From a virus, in IMG/VR virus record IMGVR_UViG_3300035670_000648, positions 1 to 37,558 of that record: a DNA stretch of 37,558 nt; one strand, given 5' to 3'. This document shows positions 31,271 to 37,558 of the stretch, one piece after another. The notes under the pieces are model-generated. The model saw nothing but the letters and a program-made list of their open reading frames with translations. It was not told the DNA's origin and made no database searches. The translations under genes were made by a program, and so were the position numbers. How positions within the stretch are numbered: the first letter of the stretch is position 1; the number at the start of each line of letters is the position of its first letter.

Positions 31271-31499
31271 AGACATCCGTGACCTGCTACATAAGATTGA
31301 TTACAGCAGGGCAATGGACCTACGCGGTACACCTCTTGAGGTGTGTCCGTGTGGCTGTGACATCTTTGTAATGCTAGGTGGATTCATAGATGGAGAGTTA
31401 GGTTTTTACTTTACAGATGGCGAGTGTGCAGGTTGTGGCAGTATGGTCACACTACCTACACCAGTAGACGGAGAGGAGTTGGGTCTTGCCGACCTATGA
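31257..31499 (+). CDS. Small Cys-rich zinc-ribbon-like protein (80 aa)
   Basis: ATG at 31257 overlaps the previous stop region by 14 bases; 80 residues. CPCGCD (about residues 30-35) and CAGCG (about 57-61) are separated by beta strands (IFVMLGGFIDGELGFYFTDG), a zinc-ribbon pattern. The end overlaps the next gene's TTG start by 14 bases. No specific function. Confidence 0.6.
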   Translation: MTESRDIRDLLHKIDYSRAMDLRGTPLEVCPCGCDIFVMLGGFIDGELGFYFTDGECAGCGSMVTLPTPVDGEELGLADL

Positions 31500-31659
31500 A
31501 TTTAGTTGCCCGATATGCAACGTAGTTGTAGAGCAGACTTTCTCAGTCTATTCAGACCACGCTATGTGGTGTGAGAAATGCAAGGTGCAGATGGATAAGC
31601 AGTTCAGTGCAGCACCAGTCCACTTTAAAGCCAAAGGCTTTTACAAAACAGGAGATTAA
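31486..31659 (+). CDS. FmdB-like zinc-ribbon protein (57 aa)
   Basis: A TTG at 31486 with GAGGAG eight bases upstream gives 57 residues starting MPTYEFSCPICNVVVEQTFS. This start, with CxxC and a second CEKC at residues 29-32, is typical of FmdB-type regulatory zinc ribbons found in bacteria and many phages. Role in phage unknown, possibly in transcription or protein binding. Next gene starts on its last base (TAAATG). Confidence 0.7.
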   Translation: MPTYEFSCPICNVVVEQTFSVYSDHAMWCEKCKVQMDKQFSAAPVHFKAKGFYKTGD

Positions 31660-31824
31660 ATGAAAAAGAAATTTGATGTAGGTAACAGGAGTATCTTCAT
31701 ATTAGTAGGGTATAGATGGAATAGATTCGGTCTAGGATTCTGTATCAGCAAATGGGGAATTGATATAGACTTAAGCGTAGTGTGGCTAACTATTGAATGG
31801 TGGCGTAATGATTCCGAAATTTAA
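31660..31824 (+). CDS. Small aromatic-rich phage protein (54 aa)
   Basis: ATG at 31660 with AGGAG in range; 54 residues (MKKKFDVGNRSIFILVGYRW). Rich in Trp, Ile and Phe with a basic start. The central part (NRFGLGFCISKWGIDIDLSV) looks beta-rich rather than a true membrane span. Similar tiny proteins with GYRWNxxGLGF occur in other phages as I recall. It overlaps the WhiB start by 17 bases. Confidence 0.55.
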   Translation: MKKKFDVGNRSIFILVGYRWNRFGLGFCISKWGIDIDLSVVWLTIEWWRNDSEI

Positions 31825-32080
31825 GAACAGACCAGCCTGCGAAGGTACAGACCTAGACTCCTGGTTTCCAGAAACTTACAGTTCAATAGACACTCCGTAT
31901 ATGAAACGGATATGCTCTACCTGCCCAGCAGAAAGCGAATGTCTTAGTTACGCATTAGAATATAACGTCATAGGAATATGGGGAGGAACAACTGCTTCCG
32001 ACAGGGATAGGATACGCAAGGCAAAAGGTATTGTTGCCAAGCCGATATTCCCAGAATGGGAACTTAGACGCCGTGCTTGA
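31808..32080 (+). CDS. WhiB-family transcriptional regulator
   Basis: From ATG at 31808 it has 90 residues; an in-frame TTG at 31793 is less likely. The four iron-sulfur ligands are present: Cys11 in PACEGTDLDSWF, Cys36 and Cys39 in ICSTCP, and Cys45 (spacing CxxCx5C). The GIWGG turn (56-60) and a basic C-terminus (SDRDRIRKAKG) follow. WhiB proteins bind sigma region 4 and DNA in actinobacteria; the mycophage TM4 homologue interferes with host WhiB2. Here it may redirect host transcription. This is the best evidence for an actinobacterial host. Confidence 0.92.
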   Translation: MIPKFKNRPACEGTDLDSWFPETYSSIDTPYMKRICSTCPAESECLSYALEYNVIGIWGGTTASDRDRIRKAKGIVAKPIFPEWELRRRA

Positions 32081-32531
32081 ACCAATACGTCAGGTAAACG
32101 CAGATGGTAAGCGGGAGAAGATTGCAGCCAAGGCGCTTGAGGATTACTTCAAGGGTTGGAAGTTGTATGGCACACCCCGCTTTTACTTCTCCGACTTCCA
32201 CATCTGCTTACAGTGGGGCAATGGTAGAGAGAACTACATCGGAGATTTAGAAGTCAAATGGTTGAAGACAGATAGCAGTAGACCTGCCATCTTTCCTTTC
32301 AACAAACTACAGCAGATGATGATAGCCCCACCATACACAGACAATGAACACTCATACCATCGCATCTGTTTTAGATTCGCAGACGGCATAGCAATGGTGC
32401 CAGCCAGAGAACTAGCCCACATAGAACCAGTCTTTCATACTAGATGGGACACGCAAGAGCGTGACCTAGTAGTATTCTTTGATGCTAGAAGCAGACCCGA
32501 ATACTGGCACAACCTAGTGATAAACGAATAG
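32073..32531 (+). CDS. Hypothetical protein after WhiB
   Basis: GTG at 32073 gives 152 residues; the frame opens further upstream (TTG 32031) but that part overlaps the conserved end of WhiB. A basic helical N-terminus (REKIAAKALEDYFKGWKLYG) is followed by a beta-rich, aromatic body (FYFSDFHICLQWGNGRENYI, RICFRFADGIAMVPARELAH). It has no Cys clusters and no known catalytic motif. Not recognised. A pair of hairpins follows its stop. Confidence 0.5.
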   Translation: MLEPIRQVNADGKREKIAAKALEDYFKGWKLYGTPRFYFSDFHICLQWGNGRENYIGDLEVKWLKTDSSRPAIFPFNKLQQMMIAPPYTDNEHSYHRICFRFADGIAMVPARELAHIEPVFHTRWDTQERDLVVFFDARSRPEYWHNLVINE

Positions 32532-32532
32532 A

Positions 32533-32561
32533 TTTCTGCTGGAAGGGGAAGCCAGCAGAAA
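32533..32561 (+). terminator. Hairpin between early operon and methyltransferase gene
   Basis: TTTCTGCTGG (32533-32542) pairs perfectly with CCAGCAGAAA (32552-32561), nine-base loop, followed by AACAAT. It stands two bases after the stop of the previous gene. With A/T at its base it can work in both directions. Confidence 0.5.
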
Positions 32562-32569
32562 AACAATAG

Positions 32570-32602
32570 ACCCTGCTCTATCGGACGGGCAGGGTTTATT
32601 TA
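32570..32602 (+). terminator. Terminator before the methyltransferase gene
   Basis: ACCCTGCTC (32570-32578) pairs with GGGCAGGGT (32587-32595), one G-U, then TTATTTAT. The ribosome-binding site AGGAGG of the next gene follows at once, so the hairpin may separate that gene from the early operon. Confidence 0.6.
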
Positions 32603-32612
32603 TAGGAGGACT

Positions 32613-33185
32613 ATGGAATATCCAAATTGGTTTGAATCTACAGAGGCTGTAGATAACTTTAAGAATATGTTATACCACTATAAAGGTCAGCCTAATTTAA
32701 AGTTCCTACAACTTGGCGTATACACAGGTGATGCTTCAGTATGGTTACTAGAAAACATACTGACAGATGAAACCTCTAAGTTAATTGATATAGATACCTG
32801 GCAGGGTAGCGATGAAGAAGCCCATAAAGATATGGACTTTGAGGAAATCTACAAGTTTTACCTCAGCCGAGTAGAGCCATACGGTGACAGAGTAGAGAGC
32901 ATACGGGCTACGACTATGGATTTTTTGCGCTATGAAGCACTAGAAGAATACGACTTTATCTACATAGATGCAGACCACACAGCGACAGGAGTTCTACTAG
33001 ATGCCGAACTATCTTGGGACATCCTCAAGCAGGGTGGGATAATGGCATTTGATGACTATGAGTGGAAGTCAGGCAAGGGTAATAACTATGACCCAGCCCC
33101 AGGCATTAACTCTTTCCTAAACAGGCACAATAAGGAGTTCAGAGTCCTACATCAGGGCTGGCAAGTCTGGATAATCAAGGGCTAG
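32613..33185 (+). CDS. Class I SAM-dependent methyltransferase (Methyltransf_24-like)
   Basis: A 190-residue enzyme. Motif I FLQLGVYTGDASVWLLENI (about 31-49) binds SAM; IDIDTW near 58-63; DFIYIDADHTATGVLLDAEL (114-133) and GGIMAFDDY (141-149) complete the Rossmann core. This pattern fits the Methyltransf_24/FkbM-like group, which methylates sugars and other small or surface molecules, not the usual DNA methyltransferases (no DPPY or Pro-Cys motif). It stands behind two hairpins with its own AGGAGG, at the end of the plus block. It could modify a glycan, perhaps alongside the glycosyltransferase near 36.4-37.1 kb. Confidence 0.75.
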   Translation: MEYPNWFESTEAVDNFKNMLYHYKGQPNLKFLQLGVYTGDASVWLLENILTDETSKLIDIDTWQGSDEEAHKDMDFEEIYKFYLSRVEPYGDRVESIRATTMDFLRYEALEEYDFIYIDADHTATGVLLDAELSWDILKQGGIMAFDDYEWKSGKGNNYDPAPGINSFLNRHNKEFRVLHQGWQVWIIKG

Positions 33186-33198
33186 AAAGCAGAAAAGA

Positions 33199-33240
33199 AC
33201 CCCCAGTCTAGGGGATTACCCTAGAGCGGGGGTCTTCGTG
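33199..33240 (+). terminator. Terminator ending the plus-strand block
   Basis: ACCCCC (33199-33204) and TCTAGGG (33207-33213) pair with CCCTAGA (33219-33225) and GGGGGT (33228-33233), with a 2x2 internal loop, then CTTCGTGTCT. It is a very stable stem just after the methyltransferase stop, with only a weak T-rich tail. Confidence 0.7.
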
Positions 33241-33245
33241 TCTAA

Positions 33246-33268
33246 AAACCGCCTTAGAAGGCGTTTAA
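33246..33268 (-). terminator. Terminator ending the right minus-strand block
   Basis: On the minus strand CGCC, TT, a short loop and AAGGCG form a stem (33250-33263), then GTTTTTAG. It lies directly after the stop of the holin-like gene, converging with the plus-strand terminator. Confidence 0.6.
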
Positions 33269-33272
33269 AGGG

Positions 33273-33458
33273 CTACTTTTTCTTACGCCCAAACTCTGGC
33301 GCAGATGGGTCAAGCCACTTTAGGACTGGTCCGAGGAAGCCAGCCAATGCTGCAGTGCCTAACACCTTCAGGTCAGTCTCACCAGCAAGGTAGAGTGCAA
33401 TAGCAGCGGCTGCTGCTGCACGGAACCAAGTGAGGGATACTTGCTTTAGTGTTTCCAT
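33273..33458 (-). CDS. Holin-like membrane protein (61 aa)
   Basis: A 61-residue protein with two hydrophobic segments (about residues 10-25, WFRAAAAAAIALYLAG, and 32-48, VLGTAALAGFLGPVLKW), a short acidic turn and a basic C-terminus (FGRKKK). Size, two spans and charge match a class II holin. It follows the endolysin gene by one base (TAAATG-type junction) and is the last gene of the right minus block. I recall very similar proteins beside endolysins of actinophages. Confidence 0.7.
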   Translation of the reverse strand: METLKQVSLTWFRAAAAAAIALYLAGETDLKVLGTAALAGFLGPVLKWLDPSAPEFGRKKK

Positions 33459-33983
33459 TTAGATTGCCTTTCGTTTTGTATTGTGAACCTGGCAACAGGT
33501 GCACGTAGGTGCCACTGTAGCACCTTCTGCCACCTTCTTCTTAGGTGAAGGGGTGAGTCGTGCTCGTACCTGATTCACAATCTTAGGCTGATTCATCCAC
33601 CAGAACCAAGGGCTAGTGTCATCAGCGTGAGTATCATTAATAGAGATATGAAGATGCTTAACGTGAGGGTTATTACCAGTATACTTCCTGTTGCCTTCTT
33701 TACGTCTTTCCCGTGACCAGATTTTGCCCCTGAAGATAAGATACGCAACGCGTTCATCCTCTTTAAGTTTTTCAAAGATGACATTGCAGTCAATCCCGTG
33801 CTTCAAATCGTGGGTGAGGTCTACTGCTAGCCCAGTATTGTGGTCCGAATTCGGACTCGCTTTCAGATGAGCAGCACTTGGCAATAATCCGTCTGACACT
33901 TTCTTGCGCTTCGGCGACAATGCTGTCGCCTGACGTAGCACAGCAATAGCAGCAGGACTCGCGACCTTCACTACAGGTTTCAT
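33459..33983 (-). CDS. Endolysin, M15-type peptidase
   Basis: A 174-residue zinc peptidase. SDHNTGLAVDLTHD carries the first zinc ligands (His48, Asp55), and PHVKHLHISI carries the late ligand pair (His110, His112), as in VanY/M15-type D,D-carboxypeptidases and L-Ala-D-Glu endopeptidases of phages. It cuts wall peptides. The C-terminal 35 residues are Lys-rich and include CTCC, an odd Cys cluster in a possible wall-binding tail. No signal peptide, so it needs a holin. Flanked by two holin-like genes. Confidence 0.82.
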   Translation of the reverse strand: MKPVVKVASPAAIAVLRQATALSPKRKKVSDGLLPSAAHLKASPNSDHNTGLAVDLTHDLKHGIDCNVIFEKLKEDERVAYLIFRGKIWSRERRKEGNRKYTGNNPHVKHLHISINDTHADDTSPWFWWMNQPKIVNQVRARLTPSPKKKVAEGATVAPTCTCCQVHNTKRKAI

Positions 33984-34187
33984 TCATTTCCTCAGCACTT
34001 CTCTAACTAGGTCGGTCAGTAAATCTACTTTGTCTTCCAAGGCATTAACCTTGTCTTTAATACTTGACCCACCGTTGGGCTTTAGTTCTGACAGATAATG
34101 TTTAGTTAAATGCTTAACTCCCATAGCCAGTGCTCCAGCAAGGGTAGTTACAGATACGGCTAATCCAGCCCAATCAGCAGGTGACAT
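33984..34187 (-). CDS. Second holin-like protein (single span plus coiled coil)
   Basis: A 67-residue protein. Residues 5-24 are a membrane span (DWAGLAVSVTTLAGALAMGV). Then comes KPNGGSSIKDKVN, a segment familiar from DUF2746-type holins of actinophages, and a coiled coil ending VREVLRK. Directly upstream of the endolysin gene. With the 61-residue protein this makes two candidate holins; this one could also act as an anti-holin or regulator. Confidence 0.65.
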   Translation of the reverse strand: MSPADWAGLAVSVTTLAGALAMGVKHLTKHYLSELKPNGGSSIKDKVNALEDKVDLLTDLVREVLRK

Positions 34188-34189
34188 AG

Positions 34190-36394
34190 TTATACAGTCC
34201 TTATTAGTATATCCAGGATTCCACCATAGCCAGAGAAACCTCTGTCTGGTGGAGTCTGTCGTGTGAATGTGATTTGTTCAATTATTACTTGACGGCTTTC
34301 GCCAGTCTGTAAGTCCTGCCAAGTTACTACGTCTCCACCTTGTTCAATGTTTTCCAGTTGGGCAATACGGTCTTTAGCCCGACCTTCATAACCAACCATT
34401 ACATTGTACTTATCTGTCTCAACGTCATAGCAATAGACAGGAAACTTAATTACCCGTTGACGCGGGGTAGCGATAGTAGCCTTTGCTTGATAGCCCTTGA
34501 AGATTGGACCTTTAGTATTATCTGTACCGTCTCTGTATAGGATGAATTTGTAGGCTAGATATTCTCTGGAGCCTGATGGCTGGCTAGTAGTTACTTCTAC
34601 TGGCGGAACTGATGAGTCATAACTAACTACGTCATACTCTGTGCCATCTTCATCTACAGTTTCTAACGTCATAGAACCGTAGGTAAAGTCACCACGTCCA
34701 AGTAAACGTTTAAAGTTTTTAGGCTCAAGAGTATTGTAGCGAATATAGCCAGTTTCAACGTAACCATCAGGCATCTTCGCACCAGCAGATTCTATATTGA
34801 TTGAACCAGTTTCATTGACCAGCGCATATGCGGATGATACGGCAGTTGATGCTACATCAGCAGCCGTTTTAGCGTAACTAAATGTTGTTGTTGTTGCTGA
34901 AGTTACTGTGTATTGACCATTAAATGTAGAGTCAACTCCCTCTACCCATATTGAATCACTAGTGGTCAAGCCGTGTGCTGTAGCCGTAGTAAGTGTAGCA
35001 ACATTAGATGTAAGTTGTTTGTTGGTAATTGTGCCACGATTAATAGCATCAGTTACAAAAACTAATCTATTAGTAAGTCCAGCAAAAGCACAAGAGGTTG
35101 TTTTATACCCAGTTACACCATTGTCTAACCACAAATCATTTGCATAAGCAAAGCGTAATCCACCTAAATCATTGCCTAAATCTAGGCGAACGACTCCAGC
35201 CTCGCCAGCAACACCAGTAGCAGCCCAGGCATATTTATCTCTAAATGCAAAGTCATATACAGGTTGGCTAGTCTCAACTATAAGTGGACCATAAGTAATA
35301 GAACCATTGTCATCTACGGTGGCAGCCCTAATACCTTTACTTGTACCAATTAACATATAGCCAAGATAATATTTGATGCTATGGATAAGTTCGCCAGATG
35401 GCATTTCAGCAGCAGTAATAGCACTGGTAAGGCTAGGCATAGAACCTGTGCTTGTACTTAAAGTGAATTTATAAATGCTAGATTGAACACCAGTAAAACC
35501 AGCCACATAGATAGCAGTACCAGATGCGGTAATGCTAGTGAAGGTATGGTTCTCATCGCTATGGGTATATACAGCAGTCGGTGCGCTGGTAGCCGTAGTT
35601 GAAAATTCATATATCTTATTATTCGCACCCATAACAATACGGTCTTTAATATATTCCATAGTTGCATTAGTTACCGTAATGCCATTAATGGTAAACATAA
35701 CTGTTGCCGATGTACTTGCATCACCTGTTAATACTTTTTTATTTACTTCTAATTTACCTGATGGACCAGTATCATTAGTCACCCAAAAAGCAGTAACACC
35801 ATCATCGCAGATAGCATAAACTTTATCATCAGTTCCAGCATTGTAATCAATGAAATCGGTAACTGTTCCGCTTACTGAAATTTTATCTACATCGTATCCG
35901 TCTAGTAATAAAACTCCATCAGTATTAGACCACCGTATACTGCGAACGGCTTGAGTTGCTCTGCCGTTGCTAACAGTAGGGCTAGTTGTGTAGTGAGCAG
36001 CGGACGTATTATTTAATAAAGTTACTTCTCCTGGCTCCCAAACATTAACGCCACGACTATCTTTAAATTGATAGGTACCTTCCCCGACAATAAGTGCTGG
36101 GTCATAAAAAGTAATGCCAGTCCCGTCTTGAAACGAGGACTGGCTTCTTAGCCACCACCCAGTTAGTGACTGTTCACCAGGTTCAGTTTGATTATCAAAT
36201 TGTTCTTTGCGGTATGGCGCTGTTTGACGGATATATGGTCTTTGGTCAGAGATAGCATAGATAAATGGCATACCGCCAAGGGCTGTATCATAAGCAATAT
36301 CAGTGTTCTGCCAGATGCTATCGGTAGCAACTACACCTACATCTACAGCAATCGCTCTACTAGAGCGACCTTCGGTAATATCACGACCAGCCAC
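34190..36394 (-). CDS. Large tail protein (beta-propeller-like)
   Basis: A 734-residue protein built mostly of beta strands with repeated blade-like segments (DKVYAICDDGVTAFWVTN, DRIVMGANNKIYEFSTTA, GTAIYVAGFTGVQSSIYKFT, YMLIGTSKGIRAATVDDNG), suggesting a beta-propeller. Residues about 450-525 (TSNVATLTTATAHGLTTSDS, FNGQYTVTSATTTTFSY) are a separate Thr-rich, Ig-like insertion common in phage tail proteins. The C-terminal part (YCYDVETDKYNVMVGYEGRA) is alpha/beta. Probably a tail hub or nozzle, or a receptor-binding component. Sits between the glycosyltransferase and lysis genes. Confidence 0.65.
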   Translation of the reverse strand: MAGRDITEGRSSRAIAVDVGVVATDSIWQNTDIAYDTALGGMPFIYAISDQRPYIRQTAPYRKEQFDNQTEPGEQSLTGWWLRSQSSFQDGTGITFYDPALIVGEGTYQFKDSRGVNVWEPGEVTLLNNTSAAHYTTSPTVSNGRATQAVRSIRWSNTDGVLLLDGYDVDKISVSGTVTDFIDYNAGTDDKVYAICDDGVTAFWVTNDTGPSGKLEVNKKVLTGDASTSATVMFTINGITVTNATMEYIKDRIVMGANNKIYEFSTTATSAPTAVYTHSDENHTFTSITASGTAIYVAGFTGVQSSIYKFTLSTSTGSMPSLTSAITAAEMPSGELIHSIKYYLGYMLIGTSKGIRAATVDDNGSITYGPLIVETSQPVYDFAFRDKYAWAATGVAGEAGVVRLDLGNDLGGLRFAYANDLWLDNGVTGYKTTSCAFAGLTNRLVFVTDAINRGTITNKQLTSNVATLTTATAHGLTTSDSIWVEGVDSTFNGQYTVTSATTTTFSYAKTAADVASTAVSSAYALVNETGSINIESAGAKMPDGYVETGYIRYNTLEPKNFKRLLGRGDFTYGSMTLETVDEDGTEYDVVSYDSSVPPVEVTTSQPSGSREYLAYKFILYRDGTDNTKGPIFKGYQAKATIATPRQRVIKFPVYCYDVETDKYNVMVGYEGRAKDRIAQLENIEQGGDVVTWQDLQTGESRQVIIEQITFTRQTPPDRGFSGYGGILDILIRTV

Positions 36395-37129
36395 TTACTC
36401 TCCTTGCTGTTGTTGTAATTCCTTAACTTTTTCTTTCAAATGTTCGTTAGCCCAATACAATGCGTAGTAGTCAAAGTCAACGCTAAAGCGTTTCATATGT
36501 TTGACTAACGCCCCAGTGTGGGCGTGTAGTGGAATACCTGCATCTCTCATACGGCGAAAGAAGATGATGTCCTCACCGATAAAGTGGTCATCATTACCAT
36601 CACCAGTCTCCATAAACATACCCTTGCCAGGGTGTGCTGCCCTCATCTTAGGAACAATAGACTTGTGCATAATGACAAAGCCAAAGCCTGCATTGTCTAC
36701 CTTAATTAACTGATTGTCAGGTAGCGGGTGGATATACTGAATCTGATGTGCTGAGATGTCGTTGAATAGACAAGGGAATGGGCGCATCAATGTGCCCTCA
36801 TTCTCCTTAGAGATGAAGTAGGTACCGCTTACTACTGGACGGTTAATCTTGTCGGCTGACTGCCAGAGTTTCTTCATAGCCTCAAGGTTGAGCACTATGT
36901 CTGAGTCAACCCAGAGTAGCCAGTCAGTCTTAAGTTTGTCTGCCCAATAGTCAAATAGATTCTGGCGTTGTCTGCCAATCTGATTGCCTTGGACTCTAAT
37001 GCTGGTATTGATGAACATATCATTGGTAGCGCCAGCGATAAATGCTGTCATCAATCCTTCAGTAAACTTGCCATCGGTAGTGCCATTGTCGCACCAACCG
37101 AGGGCTACTGTGTCATTCTTGCCTATCAT
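36395..37129 (-). CDS. Glycosyltransferase, GT-A fold
   Basis: A 244-residue enzyme. LLWVDSDIVL (71-80) carries the metal- and nucleotide-sugar-binding DxD (Asp75, Asp77), flanked by a Rossmann-like N-terminus (ALGWCDNGTTDGKF) and by VDNAGFGFVIMHKSIVPKM and FIGEDIIFFRRMRDAGIPL, which resemble the acceptor side of GT2-like enzymes. It starts 15 bases after the stop of the 75-residue gene, within the late minus block. Possible substrates are the virion (fibre or capsid), host surface glycans or modified DNA bases. I cannot choose between them. Confidence 0.75.
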   Translation of the reverse strand: MIGKNDTVALGWCDNGTTDGKFTEGLMTAFIAGATNDMFINTSIRVQGNQIGRQRQNLFDYWADKLKTDWLLWVDSDIVLNLEAMKKLWQSADKINRPVVSGTYFISKENEGTLMRPFPCLFNDISAHQIQYIHPLPDNQLIKVDNAGFGFVIMHKSIVPKMRAAHPGKGMFMETGDGNDDHFIGEDIIFFRRMRDAGIPLHAHTGALVKHMKRFSVDFDYYALYWANEHLKEKVKELQQQQGE

Positions 37130-37144
37130 TGTCCCCTTCTTTCT

Positions 37145-37372
37145 TTAAGCGCCTACTAGGGCGGCTACTTCAATATCGGTCAAACCAAGAGCCTTGAGTT
37201 TATCCTGTGCTGCTTGCTTTGCTGCTGCCTTAGCCTGCTCATCTGCTAGGCGTTGCGCTTCAGCCTCAGCAAATGCTGCTGCTTCAGCCTCGCGCTGTGC
37301 AATTTCTTCGGCTGTTAGTTCTACCTCTGTGGTTACTCCGCTGGAGCAGTCCACTATTAGTTTCGTTGGCAT
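37145..37372 (-). CDS. Small fibre-associated protein, Ala/Glu-rich
   Basis: A 75-residue protein. It starts MPTKLIVDCSSGVTTEVELT, then has a long Ala/Glu/Gln helix (EEIAQREAEAAAFAEAEAQR) and ends LKALGLTDIEVAALVG. I recall this layout next to tail fibre genes in many phages and metagenomic contigs. AGGAAAGGAAA precedes the ATG. Possibly a trimerising chaperone or a tail-fibre attachment piece; function not established. Confidence 0.65.
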   Translation of the reverse strand: MPTKLIVDCSSGVTTEVELTAEEIAQREAEAAAFAEAEAQRLADEQAKAAAKQAAQDKLKALGLTDIEVAALVGA

Positions 37373-37395
37373 TGTTTCCTTTCCTAACTGTTCTT

Positions 37396-37558
37396 GATTC
37401 CGTAAAGTGTCGCGGTTGAGTATTGGGCAAGATTACCTGTTGTATCTGGAAATATTTTGATTGAAGTTATTGCTGCCGAATTTGCCCAAAGTGACGCATT
37501 CAATGTTGTAAATGCTTTTGTTGCGTTTGCTTCAGATACTCCGTCAATACTAACACTT
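37396..37558 (-). CDS. Tail-fibre or surface protein, C-terminal part (runs off the right end)
   Basis: On the minus strand an open frame enters from the right edge and stops at 37396; about 53 residues are visible. It reads SVSIDGVSEANATKAFTTLN, then ...NSAAITSIKIFPDTTGN and ends STATLYGIKNS. A WxNSAAITSI...LYGI ending is typical of phage tail-fibre or receptor-binding proteins as I recall them. The N-terminal part is outside the window. It does not join in frame with the left-end fibre gene if the ends are placed together. Confidence 0.65.

Noticed and set aside
1-37558. Integrase, repressor and attachment site
   Set aside because: No tyrosine or serine recombinase motif, and no repressor-like gene in the usual position. 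The phage looks lytic, although a gene outside the window cannot be excluded.

Overview
The window looks like most of the genome of a lytic, short-tailed (podovirus-like) bacteriophage of an actinobacterium. The host call rests on a WhiB-family regulator (31808-32080), which is essentially an actinobacterial family; on a secreted transglycosylase with an actinobacterial-type catalytic domain; and on holin-like proteins of the kind seen in actinophages. The moderately AT-rich composition and this gene set resemble phages assembled from freshwater metagenomes (inference, not checked). No integrase, excisionase, sheath protein or classical tape-measure gene is visible. No DNA or RNA polymerase gene is visible either. 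Both ends cut through tail-fibre-type genes, so the window is not a closed genome.

Layout. From about 1 to 21.4 kb everything is on the minus strand. Read in transcription order it runs: large terminase, linker protein, portal, two small proteins, a 1817-residue internal/ejection-type protein with three companions, scaffold-like protein, N4-gp56-type major capsid protein, two small proteins, a cassette of tiny and mostly very basic proteins, an adaptor-like protein, then repeat-rich fibre proteins. From 21.96 to 33.2 kb everything is on the plus strand. This is the early block: tiny zinc-ribbon proteins, an SSB-like protein, tiny membrane proteins, a secreted transglycosylase, DUF932, RecB-like nuclease, DnaB/RecA-like ATPase, resolvase-like nuclease, primase in two overlapping ORFs, an Nmad1/DUF1599-like protein, a sigma-like HTH protein, WhiB and a methyltransferase. 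From 33.27 to 37.56 kb the minus strand resumes with lysis genes, a large tail protein, a glycosyltransferase and fibre-associated genes.

Control. The early and late blocks diverge from a roughly 560-base region (21403-21963) full of inverted repeats, which is the likely main control region. They converge at 33186-33272, where each strand has its own terminator-like hairpin. Most genes inside each block overlap by 1-20 bases (TAATG, ATGA), which indicates translationally coupled operons. Structured leaders precede the DUF932 gene and the RecB-like nuclease gene.

Points of most interest: the split primase with a perfect internal Shine-Dalgarno (SD) sequence starting the TOPRIM half; the run of tiny CxxC proteins in the early operon; the cassette of tiny Lys-rich proteins in the virion operon; a hairpin loop complementary to the ribosome-binding site of the nuclease gene; and an early, secreted muralytic enzyme separate from the late lysis cassette. 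All function calls are from motif reading and memory of families. No database search was run.
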